This document shows positions 54,653 through 62,740 of a stretch of 64,000 nt of DNA, in pieces; positions within the stretch are counted from its first letter, which is position 1; every line of letters starts with the position of its first letter. A program made the translations under genes and the position numbers. Location: contig JAABTN010000008.1 of assembly GCA_011389895.1 (NCBI GenBank), positions 41,719 through 105,718 on the forward strand, in the 5' to 3' direction. This DNA is from Maritimibacter sp. (GTDB lineage Bacteria > Pseudomonadota > Alphaproteobacteria > Rhodobacterales > Rhodobacteraceae). The notes under the pieces were generated by a model. It ran no database searches. It was not told the origin of the DNA and worked only from the letters and a program-made list of their open reading frames with translations.

Positions 54653-55336
54653 TCACCGGTCCGGCACACGCAGCGCATCGACCGCGCCCGCCGAGATTTC
54701 ATCGCCCCCGGCGAGGACAAGAATGGTCTCACCCTTCTCGACCCGCGCCTCAACGATCTCGGAATAGACTGACATCTGCCCTTCGGACAGGATCCCGGTC
54801 GCGTCATAGGCCTGCATGTGAAAGGTGTAGTCGCCGGAAGGAAACAGCTTGCCATCAAGACCGATCCCGGCCCATTCGACGGGCGCGTCGCCAAGCGGAA
54901 TCTGGACCCGGTCCACCTGCTGCCCCGCCGCATCGCGCACGACCATGAAGGCCTGCGATGCCCCCGGCGGAATGTCTGGCGTCACCTCGACCGGGTGCAG
55001 GTCGAATTGCGCGGGGGCGGGGGCCCGCGCCTCCATCCCGACCCAACCGACGAGATCGGACATGCTCATGACCCCAAGTTGGTTTTGCACCGCTTTCAGA
55101 AGATCGTTGGTCTGAACCTGCTGTTCCACGCCCGAAAACGTGGCAAGCTGCACTGCGTAATCCGAGCTTTCGACTGGGTTGAGCGGGTCCTGGTTCTCCA
55201 TCTGGACGGTCAGCATCTTCAGAAACGTTTCGAAGTCCGAGGAAATCTTTGCATTCCCGCCACCGGGCGACCCGCCGGGCGCGGTGGCCGCCGGCGTGCC
55301 GTTGGCGGCGAAGGCGCCGTTTTGTATCGTCGTCAT
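54653..55336 (-). CDS. flgD: Flagellar hook assembly protein FlgD
   Basis: A 227-residue hook cap scaffold. The conserved N-terminal module FETFLKMLTVQMENQDPLNP (about 35-54), with SSDYAVQLATFSGVEQQ after it, is diagnostic; the C-terminal half is the beta-rich FlgD/Ig-like part. The ATG at 55336 has AAGGACA upstream. It follows fliK on the same strand (19 bases), an ordinary hook operon pair. Confidence 0.94.
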   Translation of the reverse strand: MTTIQNGAFAANGTPAATAPGGSPGGGNAKISSDFETFLKMLTVQMENQDPLNPVESSDYAVQLATFSGVEQQVQTNDLLKAVQNQLGVMSMSDLVGWVGMEARAPAPAQFDLHPVEVTPDIPPGASQAFMVVRDAAGQQVDRVQIPLGDAPVEWAGIGLDGKLFPSGDYTFHMQAYDATGILSEGQMSVYSEIVEARVEKGETILVLAGGDEISAGAVDALRVPDR

Positions 55337-55355
55337 GGGGTGTCCTTTCGTCCAA

Positions 55356-57107
55356 TCATAGCCGGAGATCCATACCTCCGGCGCTCCCCGCCGCCCCCAA
55401 CCCCCTGACTGGGGCCGGCGCGCGCGCAGGTCCGTCAGCCGGACCCTCGGCAGGGTCGGTGGCCTGTCCCGGGGGTGCGGGGTCACCGCCATCCCCGGTG
55501 TCACCGCGTCTATCATCCGAACCGAAGTCGAACTGAAACGTCTCGTAGCCCATGTCGCGAAGCTCCTGCTCCAGCAGGTCGAGATTGCGTCGGATCAGGT
55601 CGAGAGTTTCGGGGCGGTCGGCGGCAAGCGCAACGGTCATCGACGCGCCATCGCTGGAAAACGACAGGCTGAGACGCCCCAGATCCTCGGGCCTGAGCGT
55701 CACGTCGATCCGCCCGTCTCCATTGGTCCGGATGACATCGGCGATCTGGGCGGACACGGATCGCCCGATTTCCGGGCGCGGCGGCGGACCTGTATCGGTG
55801 AGCGTGGCGAGCGACCGCTCGCCGCGTGGCGCGTCGCCCGGCGCGCTCTCGCCCCCCGTCAGCTCTGGTGCGGCGTCGGGTGCTGGCACGATTTGCTCGG
55901 GCAAAACCGCCACGGCGGGATGCGCCGTTGTTTGCGCCGGGGCGGGCATCTGGTCTCGCGGCAGGGGCTGCGTGGCGCTATCCGGTGCGTTGGCGCGGCG
56001 CGCTGCCCTTACAAGCATGCCCGTATCGTCTGCCGAGTCTTTTGCCCCATCCTTGCCGGTGACCTGACCCCGCCACCCGTCCGGGCGCGGCGCGGTTTGG
56101 GGCATCGGTGCCGACTGCACGATCTTCTGTGCACCTGGCACGGCGGTGTGCGCGGTGTGGTCAGGCGCAGGGGGCGCGGCACCCTGCCGCTGCTCCGTTT
56201 CCGCCCCGGTGCCGCGTAGAGGCAGATTGGCAGGCTGCGGCACAGTTCTCTGTGTCACGGCGGGGGCCCGGTCCGCCTTTTGACTGGCAGGACCATGAGG
56301 TGGCGCGTCGCCCGCGGTTCTCGGGGTTTCATCCGTTGCCGCGCCCCCTACCGAAGCCCTCCCGGTGTCCGTAACCCTGACGGTACCGTCCCCGAGGGGG
56401 GGCTTCGCCTGATGGCCTTCGCCCGCTGGCAAATCCGTCCTGCCGGACGTCGCGGCGGGCGTTGGCGTTGTGCCCTGTGGCATCCCGGTGCGCGCTGGCG
56501 CGGGATCTCCCAACGGGCCGTGCTCCATCGAAGGTTTGGCGGAAGTGGTCGACACGGCGGAATGATCCATGGTCCGCACCGCGTCGGGGGATTGCGCAAC
56601 AGGCGTCGCAACCGCCATGCTCGGCTGACGCAAGGCGGCTTTTTGCGGCTGCGGGGGGTGCGGCCCGGTTGTGGTCGAAGCGCCGATCAGCGCCCCGTCT
56701 GCCGGACCTGCGGTCTTTCCCGTGGTCTTTCCCGCGACCTTGTCCAACGCCCCTCCTGCGTCGACGGCCAAGATGGTCTTGTCACCGTCCGGGGCCAAGG
56801 ATGGCGCGTCGCCCCCGGCGTCACCACCCTCCCCGATCCTCGGGGCGGGCAGCGGTTCTTTCGGCGTGCTGTTCGGTGTTGGACCAAGCCCTGCATCCTC
56901 GGGTGTTTCCCGTGTCACGGCGTCGGTGTCGCCGGAAACACCGTTGCCCTGTGTCGCCTGCGCCCGCGTTTCGGACGTTTCAGATGCACCGTAGGCCTGC
57001 GCAAACGCCTCCGGTTCGGACGCGGTGCCTCGTCGTCCGGTTGGCTCGGTCTGACGCGTGGTGTGCGCCGCTTGGGGGCCCATGAGGGCGACGTGGGACG
57101 GGTCCAT
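55356..57107 (-). CDS. fliK: Flagellar hook-length control protein FliK
   Basis: A 583-residue protein, mostly low-complexity Pro/Thr/Gly/Ala/Asp-rich sequence (about 20-440) as expected of the flexible ruler part of FliK. The conserved C-terminal domain has DVTLRPEDLGRLSLSFSSDG (about 468-487), followed by RRNLDLLEQELRDMGYETF. This part interacts with FlhB to switch export specificity. The ATG at 57107 has GGAG at good spacing. The extreme C-terminus has added Gly/Asp/Pro-rich tail. Confidence 0.9.
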   Translation of the reverse strand: MDPSHVALMGPQAAHTTRQTEPTGRRGTASEPEAFAQAYGASETSETRAQATQGNGVSGDTDAVTRETPEDAGLGPTPNSTPKEPLPAPRIGEGGDAGGDAPSLAPDGDKTILAVDAGGALDKVAGKTTGKTAGPADGALIGASTTTGPHPPQPQKAALRQPSMAVATPVAQSPDAVRTMDHSAVSTTSAKPSMEHGPLGDPAPARTGMPQGTTPTPAATSGRTDLPAGEGHQAKPPLGDGTVRVTDTGRASVGGAATDETPRTAGDAPPHGPASQKADRAPAVTQRTVPQPANLPLRGTGAETEQRQGAAPPAPDHTAHTAVPGAQKIVQSAPMPQTAPRPDGWRGQVTGKDGAKDSADDTGMLVRAARRANAPDSATQPLPRDQMPAPAQTTAHPAVAVLPEQIVPAPDAAPELTGGESAPGDAPRGERSLATLTDTGPPPRPEIGRSVSAQIADVIRTNGDGRIDVTLRPEDLGRLSLSFSSDGASMTVALAADRPETLDLIRRNLDLLEQELRDMGYETFQFDFGSDDRRGDTGDGGDPAPPGQATDPAEGPADGPARAPAPVRGLGAAGSAGGMDLRL

Positions 57108-57222
57108 GATGTCTCCGGGTGTTCTGACGCCGAATGCGGCCATCCTCACAGATTGCCGTTACCGAAATCTTTACCGCCGTCAGGCAAAGTCGAGAAAATC
57201 CAACCCAATCGAGGCAAGGCTG

Positions 57223-57519
57223 ATGACACCGATTCTTCCCAACGCCGGCCCCGCGACCCCTGTCTTGCCCGGCAGGGACGCGACCGATACCCAGTTGCGC
57301 GACGCGGCGCGCGAGCTTGAGGCGACGTTTCTCGCGGAAATGCTCAAATCCGCGGGACTTGGCGAGATGCCCGATGCCTTTGGCGGCGGCCCTGGGGAAG
57401 AACAATTCGCGTCCTACCTGCGGATGGAGCAAGCCCGGCAAATGACCCAAGCGGGCGGGATCGGCTTGGCAGAAACTCTGTTTCACGCATTGAAGGAGCG
57501 GGCGGATGGGGCTGTTTGA
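57223..57519 (+). CDS. Flagellar rod-binding protein, FlgJ N-domain type
   Basis: A 98-residue protein equal to the rod-binding N-terminal part of FlgJ without the muramidase domain. The block ARELEATFLAEMLKSAGLGEMP and then GGPGEEQFASYLRMEQARQM are the family pattern. It helps rod assembly in the periplasm. It is divergent from fliK and overlaps the next gene by 14 bases. Confidence 0.88.
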   Translation: MTPILPNAGPATPVLPGRDATDTQLRDAARELEATFLAEMLKSAGLGEMPDAFGGGPGEEQFASYLRMEQARQMTQAGGIGLAETLFHALKERADGAV

Positions 57520-57859
57520 TCCGCAAAATATCGTCGACGCCTTCAAGGATCATCTGGACCGTGAAAAGGCGATGATCCTGAAGGGGGATCTTGATGGCGT
57601 AGACAGGCTCTCGCGCGAAAAAGTGCGGCTGCTGACCCGTGTCGGTCGGGCCCAGGTGGATCACGTCACGCTGGAGAACCTGCGGGGTCGGGCCGAGCGC
57701 AACAACCGGCTTCTGGCGGCCTCTGCGCGCGGGTTCCGCACGGTGCAGGAGCATTTGAAACAACTGGCGGACATGCCCGCGACGCTTCAGACCTATGACC
57801 GCGACGGGCAGCGCGCGACCTTGGGCCAAAGTCGAACCGATTTCAACAAACGCGCGTGA
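57506..57859 (+). CDS. FlgN-like flagellar chaperone
   Basis: A 117-residue, all-helical protein. Its position after the rod-binding gene, small size and long charged helices (LSREKVRLLTRVGR; LENLRGRAERNNRLL) suggest the FlgN chaperone for hook-filament junction proteins. The match is by pattern and context only. The two genes overlap by 14 bases. Confidence 0.65.
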   Translation: MGLFDPQNIVDAFKDHLDREKAMILKGDLDGVDRLSREKVRLLTRVGRAQVDHVTLENLRGRAERNNRLLAASARGFRTVQEHLKQLADMPATLQTYDRDGQRATLGQSRTDFNKRA

Positions 57860-57975
57860 CCCGGGCGCAGCGCATTCCTGCGTTTCGCGTAAAATCCAAC
57901 ACATCTCGAAGGTGCTGGTTCACGGTTCTTTCAGCATTGGTCCCCCAAGGTGCAGGCGCATCCTGAGGGGGTGGC

Positions 57976-58065
57976 GCGGATCCGATCATCACGATCCGCA
58001 GAGGTCAGAATGACTCCGTAGCCCGCCATGCGCGGGTTGACCTCTAAACCCGGCGAAAATCGCCG
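57976..58065 (+). promoter_or_regulatory. Structured leader of fliC
   Basis: Two stems lie upstream of the flagellin start: GCGGATC / GATCCGC (57976-57999) and CGGCGA-AAA-TCGCCG (58051-58065), the second just before the AAGGAAA ribosome site. In Caulobacter FlbT binds the flagellin mRNA leader; flbT is two genes downstream here. A flagellar promoter must lie in the 57860-57970 part, but I cannot define it. Confidence 0.45.
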
Positions 58066-58087
58066 CCAGACTGAAGGAAACGACGAA

Positions 58088-59635
58088 ATGTCTTCCATTC
58101 TGACCAACTCCAGCGCGATGGTCGCGTTGCAGACACTCAAATCCATCAACGGCAACCTGCAATCCACGCAGTCGGAAATCTCGACCGGGAAATCGGTTGC
58201 CTCGGCCAAGGATAATTCCGCGGTCTGGGCCATCTCGAAGGTCATGGAATCCGATGTGAACGGGTTCTCCGCGATCTCGGATTCCCTCTCGCTGGGTGAA
58301 TCGACCGTCGCGGTCGCACGACAGGCCTCGGAAACCGTGACCGATCTGCTGACCCAGATGAAAGGCAAGATCGTCGCATCGCAGGAAGAGAACGTGGATC
58401 GCGACAAGATTCAGACGGACATCACGGCGCTGCGCAACCAAATCTCGTCGGTTGTCGGCGCGGCGCAGTTCAACGGGCTTAACATGGTTCAGGGGACCGA
58501 TGACGTGAATATCCTGTCGTCTCTCGACCGTGGCTCGGACGGCACCGTAACGGCCTCGAATATCACGGTGGCGCGGCAGGATCTGTCCTCCGATGCCGGT
58601 GTTTATGGCAACGGCGGCACGGACCTTAGCGGGAACATCGTGATCTCGACCGGCAACGCGGCCATCGATTCGTCCGCTGCGGCGCGCGATCTCGACCTGA
58701 CGTTCGCCGGTGGGGCGACCGACGATATCGACTTTGCGATCGGCGGTACATCCTTCACCGAAGCCTGGGATACCGATATCGGGACAACCATCGACAACCT
58801 CGCGGCATCGATCGATGCGCTTGGGTTGACCGGCATCTCGGCATCTTCGGACGGCTCCGGTGTTTTGACGCTTACCAACACCAACGCCTTCGACAACGCC
58901 GCGATCACATTCGATTCCGGTGCGACCAACACCGTCGCCATCACCAACAACGGTGATTCGAGCGAGGATGCCGGTGCGGCAGCCGGTGCGGGGTCTGCGA
59001 CGCTGGTGTACCGGGCCGAAGATGTGGCGATGTCCACCACCGCGCAGGTCAACGAGGGCGACAGTTACCGCGTCTCGGTCAACGGCAGCAATTACGACTA
59101 TGTTGCCGGTAGCGGTGAGACGATGGAAGACATTGCCAAGGGTCTCAAGACCGCCATTGACGGGGGTGGAGAAACCGGTGTGGCCACCAACGTGGTGCAA
59201 AATGCCGACACGGGCGCCTGGACGGTTCAGGTCGATTATGACGGTACCGACGCAACCGCTGGTGCGACCATGGCGCTTGCCATCAACGGTGAAGACGGTG
59301 GCACGGCCTCGGGCGGTCTCTTTGGTCTCGACAACATCGATGTGACCACCAACACGGGGGCCTCCGCCGCGCTCGGCAACATCGAAACGTTGATCGACAA
59401 CACGATCGACGCGGCCGCCTCTTTCGGTTCGGCAGCGGGCCGGATCGAAACCCAGAGCGAATTCATCGGCAAGCTCACCGATTCGCTCAAGACCGGCATT
59501 GGGTCCCTGGTGGATGCGGATATGGAGGCGGCCTCGGCGCGTCTGCAAGCCCTGCAGGTTCAGCAGCAGCTTGGCACCCAGGCGCTCTCGATCGCCAACC
59601 AGGCACCGCAGAACATCCTGTCGCTGTTCCGGTAA
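58088..59635 (+). CDS. fliC: Flagellin
   Basis: A 515-residue filament protein. The conserved N-terminal D0/D1 region begins SSILTNSSAMVALQTLKSIN and includes STGKSVASAKDNSAVWAIS (about 34-53). The C-terminal end has GRIETQSEFIGKLTDSLKTG and the closing VQQQLGTQALSIANQAPQNILSLFR pattern. The middle 180-380 is acidic and Gly/Ala/Asp-rich, the variable filament surface. AAGGAAACGACGAA precedes the ATG. Confidence 0.97.
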   Translation: MSSILTNSSAMVALQTLKSINGNLQSTQSEISTGKSVASAKDNSAVWAISKVMESDVNGFSAISDSLSLGESTVAVARQASETVTDLLTQMKGKIVASQEENVDRDKIQTDITALRNQISSVVGAAQFNGLNMVQGTDDVNILSSLDRGSDGTVTASNITVARQDLSSDAGVYGNGGTDLSGNIVISTGNAAIDSSAAARDLDLTFAGGATDDIDFAIGGTSFTEAWDTDIGTTIDNLAASIDALGLTGISASSDGSGVLTLTNTNAFDNAAITFDSGATNTVAITNNGDSSEDAGAAAGAGSATLVYRAEDVAMSTTAQVNEGDSYRVSVNGSNYDYVAGSGETMEDIAKGLKTAIDGGGETGVATNVVQNADTGAWTVQVDYDGTDATAGATMALAINGEDGGTASGGLFGLDNIDVTTNTGASAALGNIETLIDNTIDAAASFGSAAGRIETQSEFIGKLTDSLKTGIGSLVDADMEAASARLQALQVQQQLGTQALSIANQAPQNILSLFR

Positions 59636-59645
59636 CGGCAGCATT

Positions 59646-59672
59646 GATGGGGCGCCAAAACGGCGCCCCATC
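59646..59672 (+). terminator. Hairpin after fliC
   Basis: A perfect 11-bp stem GATGGGGCGCC / GGCGCCCCATC closed by AAAAC begins 11 bases after the fliC stop. No T tract follows, so it may stabilise the fliC mRNA 3' end or partly separate fliC from flaF. Confidence 0.6.
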
Positions 59673-59711
59673 CCTCACCTCGTGACCCACCCGTGACCGG
59701 AAGGAATTCCC

Positions 59712-60089
59712 GTGACCGCTATGAACATGGCCAAAACGGCCTATGCCATGAACCAGGTGCCGATCCGCACCTCGCGTGGCAACGAATACGAAGCCTTTGC
59801 CCGCGTGACGCGCCGCCTCAGATCCAACGCCGACCTTGGCCCCGAAGGCTTCTCCCGGTTGGCCGAAGCGCTTCACATGAACCGTCAACTCTGGACCATG
59901 CTGGCCGCCGATGTCGCCGAAGCCGAAAACGCGCTGCCCCGTGAGCTGCGCGCGCGCATCTTCTATCTCGCTGAATTCACCGCACAGCACAGCCGAAAGA
60001 TCCTGCAAAACGCAGAGACGGTGGATGTGCTGGTCGAAATCAACACCGCCATCATGCGCGGCCTTCGCACCCGGTCGGAGGCAGCATGA
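59712..60089 (+). CDS. flaF: Flagellin synthesis regulator FlaF
   Basis: A 125-residue helical protein. The sequence RGNEYEAFARVTRRLRSN (about 22-39) and LAEALHMNRQLWTMLAADVAE (about 50-70) match FlaF, which acts with FlbT on flagellin synthesis and secretion in Caulobacter and relatives. It starts with GTG preceded by GGAAGGAA. Its stop overlaps the flbT start by four bases. Confidence 0.95.
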   Translation: MTAMNMAKTAYAMNQVPIRTSRGNEYEAFARVTRRLRSNADLGPEGFSRLAEALHMNRQLWTMLAADVAEAENALPRELRARIFYLAEFTAQHSRKILQNAETVDVLVEINTAIMRGLRTRSEAA

Positions 60090-60514
60090 GCGGTCTTGTT
60101 CTCAAGCTCGGGCCCAAGGAACGGGTTCTGATCAATGGCGCCGTGATCGAAAATGGTGACCGGAGGTCGCGCCTGTCCATCATCACGCCGGGGGCCAAGA
60201 TCCTGCGTCTGCGCGATGCGATCCATCCCGAAGAGGTGCATACGCCGGTGCGACGGGTGTGCTACATCGCGCAGCTTGTCCTGTCCGGCGACGCGGACCC
60301 GGACGAAGCGAAGCTACAGCTTTATCGCGGGATCGAACAATTGAGCCAGGTGCTCACCGACCCGGACAGCCGCGCACAGATGGCCCATGCGACCGACGCG
60401 CTTGCCGAAGGGCAATTCTACCAGGCCCTCAAATGTCTCAGGGCGCTCTTGCCCCGAGAAGAGCGGTTGATGAGCACCGGGAACGCGTCCACCGGATCGC
60501 GGGCCCTGTCATGA
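60086..60514 (+). CDS. flbT: Flagellin mRNA-binding repressor FlbT
   Basis: A 142-residue protein that opens SGLVLKLGPKERVLINGAVIENGDRR and has the middle block VRRVCYIAQLVLSGDADP (about 55-72). FlbT limits flagellin translation through the mRNA leader in Caulobacter; the rhodobacter role is inferred. It overlaps flaF upstream and the DUF1217 gene downstream, giving a three-gene coupled unit. Confidence 0.95.
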   Translation: MSGLVLKLGPKERVLINGAVIENGDRRSRLSIITPGAKILRLRDAIHPEEVHTPVRRVCYIAQLVLSGDADPDEAKLQLYRGIEQLSQVLTDPDSRAQMAHATDALAEGQFYQALKCLRALLPREERLMSTGNASTGSRALS

Positions 60515-61305
60515 CATTCCAGCCGGTCGTTCCTTTCGGCGGCACGGCCGGCTGGGCCTTCCTGCAACGCACGCAGGCGGCACAACGGGAGGCGTTCGAA
60601 ACCTCATCGCTGATCCAGCGCGATGTCGACTACTTCTCCAAGAACATCGCCAAAGTTGAAACCGCTGCGGATCTGGTCGGAGATTACCGGCTGATGAAAG
60701 TGGCGCTGGGGGCCTTTGGTCTTGACGATGATTTGCCGAACAAGGCGTTCATCCAGAAGGTTCTCGAAGAAGGATCACTTGATCCCGACAGTTTCGCGAA
60801 CCGGATGATCGACAAGCGCTATCTTGCCCTGACAGAGACATTCGGACTGGATCTCGCCCCTCCGAACACACAGCTTTCCGATTTTGCCGACAGCTTGATT
60901 GACCAATACAAAACCCGACAATTCGAGATCGCGGTGGGCGGGCAAAACGCCGACATGCGGCTGTTGCTGGGCCTCGAACGCGACCTGGGCGCGATTGTCG
61001 CCTCGGAAAATACCGACAACGGGCGCTGGTACGGGGTTCTGGGCAATGAGCCCTTGCGCCGCGTGTTCGAGACCGCGCTGGGCCTGCCCCCGGAAACCGC
61101 AGCCCTCGACATAGACAGGCAGGTCGAGGTGTTTCGTGAGAAATCCGACACCATCCTGGGCCAAGCCGAGGTCTCCGGTTTCGCCGATGGCGAGGCCATG
61201 GAAGCCTTGAGCCGTATGTTCCTTGTGCGGGCCGAGCTAAGCGCGGGGGCATCGGGTCTGTCACCGGGATCCATTGCGCTGACACTTTTGCAAAACAGGC
61301 GCTAG
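60511..61305 (+). CDS. DUF1217 family flagellar-locus protein
   Basis: A 264-residue protein that opens FQPVVPFGGTAGWAFLQRTQ and contains YFSKNIAKVETAADLVGDYRLMKVALGAFGLDDDL (about 40-74). The family is found in rhodobacterial flagellar clusters and has unknown function; it resembles flagellar secreted proteins in composition. The ATG overlaps the flbT stop (ATGA). Confidence 0.85.
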   Translation: MTFQPVVPFGGTAGWAFLQRTQAAQREAFETSSLIQRDVDYFSKNIAKVETAADLVGDYRLMKVALGAFGLDDDLPNKAFIQKVLEEGSLDPDSFANRMIDKRYLALTETFGLDLAPPNTQLSDFADSLIDQYKTRQFEIAVGGQNADMRLLLGLERDLGAIVASENTDNGRWYGVLGNEPLRRVFETALGLPPETAALDIDRQVEVFREKSDTILGQAEVSGFADGEAMEALSRMFLVRAELSAGASGLSPGSIALTLLQNRR

Positions 61306-61789
61306 GCGGGTGGTCCCGGCAACTGGTGGACCAGGTTTGGAATAAGTCTATCTGACCCTTTTACCCCGATTTCACATGCGTATGTGCTGGGCATTAGGCT
61401 GGAACGTGTTCGCGATCGTGAACGAACTTTAGGTTTTCTTGACGACTGCGGAATGGGTTTGCGCATAGTGATGGCGATCATAGGGATATTGTTTGATTGT
61501 CGCGCTACGCCGCAACCATTTTTTGGCTGTATACCAAATCCTTGGCGCAATTGGCGAAGCGCGGCTTCCGATTGCCGTTTCCCGATGCGACTGCCTGCGT
61601 CGTTTTCCGGAAATGCCTGTATTCAATGTGCGGTCGTCGGGAAGGTTGCGTATCCTTGGCGACTTTGCCCCATAATTCATTCGTCCTATGCAACCGAATT
61701 CCATGCTGTCAGAACGTGGAATTCAACGCCAAGCCCCCTCGCGACGCCAAGGCGCCGCTCACCCCCAGAATATTTGCGGAACGGTGAAA
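61306..61789. other. 484-base gap without a recognised gene
   Basis: This interval between the DUF1217 gene and the convergent MDR gene is noticeably less GC-rich than the neighbours (roughly 50% by eye) and has no reading frame with protein-like features. It shows no tRNA fold, clear terminator or repeat. It may contain an unknown small RNA, or simply be an old boundary. Confidence 0.5.
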
Positions 61790-62695
61790 TCATGGGGTGA
61801 GGATCAGTTTGCCGGCGATTTGCCCGGCGCCCATGCGTGCAAGCGCGTCCGCGCCGTCGGCAAGGGGCGCGACCGCGCCGATGGTGGGGGTGAGCACGCC
61901 GCCTGTGACGAGGTCGAGCGCACGGGTGGTCAGCGCGGGCCCCTGTTTGACGATAAGAAGTTGGCCGCGCAGGGTGAAGCGGATGAGAAGGCCCATCGCC
62001 CCGCCGACCATCCGGTAGCGTCCGCCGGGGGCCAGGCAGCGCCTGATGCGCCGGGGCGGGCGGGTGGCGACCATGTCAAGGATATGATCGAAGCGCGCCT
62101 CCAACGTGGTGAAATCGGTGGTTTCGTAGTCGATCACGTGGTCGGCGCCGTTGGCGCGCATGATCGCCTGCTTGGCCGCGTTGTCCACCGCCCAGACGGT
62201 GGCCCCGCGCGCCTTGGCCAATTGGATCGCATAGGGGCCGGACCCACCGCCCGCGCCGTTGATCAGCACGGTTTCACCCCCCGTGAGGTCGTCGAAGGCG
62301 GTGAGGGCGATGGCGGCGGATTGGGGCAGGGCGGCGGCCTGTTGAAACCCGATATCATCGGGCAGCTTGACCCAGCGGTCGGCCTTTGCGGTGCAAAAAT
62401 CGGCAAACCCGCCGAAGGTTTCAAAAGTATCGGCCACCACCCTATCGCCGGGGGCGAAACCGCTGACCCCGTCGCCCACCGCGTCGACCACGCCCGCTAC
62501 GTCGGACCCGGGCACTTTGACCTGCATGAGCCTTCGCGCCAGCCACCCGTAGAACGGTCGCCCGACGACGAATTCCCAATCGCTTGCATTCGCGCCACAG
62601 GCGGCCACGCGCACGCGCACCTCGCCCCGCCCGGCACCCGGCACCGGGCGTTGGACGAGCTGCACCCGGGCGCCGACGATTTCCAGCGCTTGCAT
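61790..62695 (-). CDS. Zinc-type MDR oxidoreductase (quinone reductase group)
   Basis: A 301-residue medium-chain reductase. The early GEVRVRVAACGANASDWEFVVG and GSDVAGVVDAVGDGVSGFAPGDRV (about 59-82), and the cofactor loop INGAGGGSGPYAIQLAKARG (about 142-161) mark the NADPH-quinone-reductase branch. The catalytic zinc ligands of alcohol dehydrogenases are not evident. The ATG at 62695 is preferred; the longer upstream frame is antisense to pncB. The physiological substrate is unknown. Confidence 0.87.
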   Translation of the reverse strand: MQALEIVGARVQLVQRPVPGAGRGEVRVRVAACGANASDWEFVVGRPFYGWLARRLMQVKVPGSDVAGVVDAVGDGVSGFAPGDRVVADTFETFGGFADFCTAKADRWVKLPDDIGFQQAAALPQSAAIALTAFDDLTGGETVLINGAGGGSGPYAIQLAKARGATVWAVDNAAKQAIMRANGADHVIDYETTDFTTLEARFDHILDMVATRPPRRIRRCLAPGGRYRMVGGAMGLLIRFTLRGQLLIVKQGPALTTRALDLVTGGVLTPTIGAVAPLADGADALARMGAGQIAGKLILTP

Positions 62696-62740
62696 CCCGA
62701 CGCGCTCCCCGTTCCAATGTCGTGAACCAACGGAGGCATC

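Noticed and set aside
57989..59671. 560-codon minus-strand frame across fliC
   Set aside because: It is antisense to flagellin; the regularity comes from the repetitive acidic middle of the flagellin.
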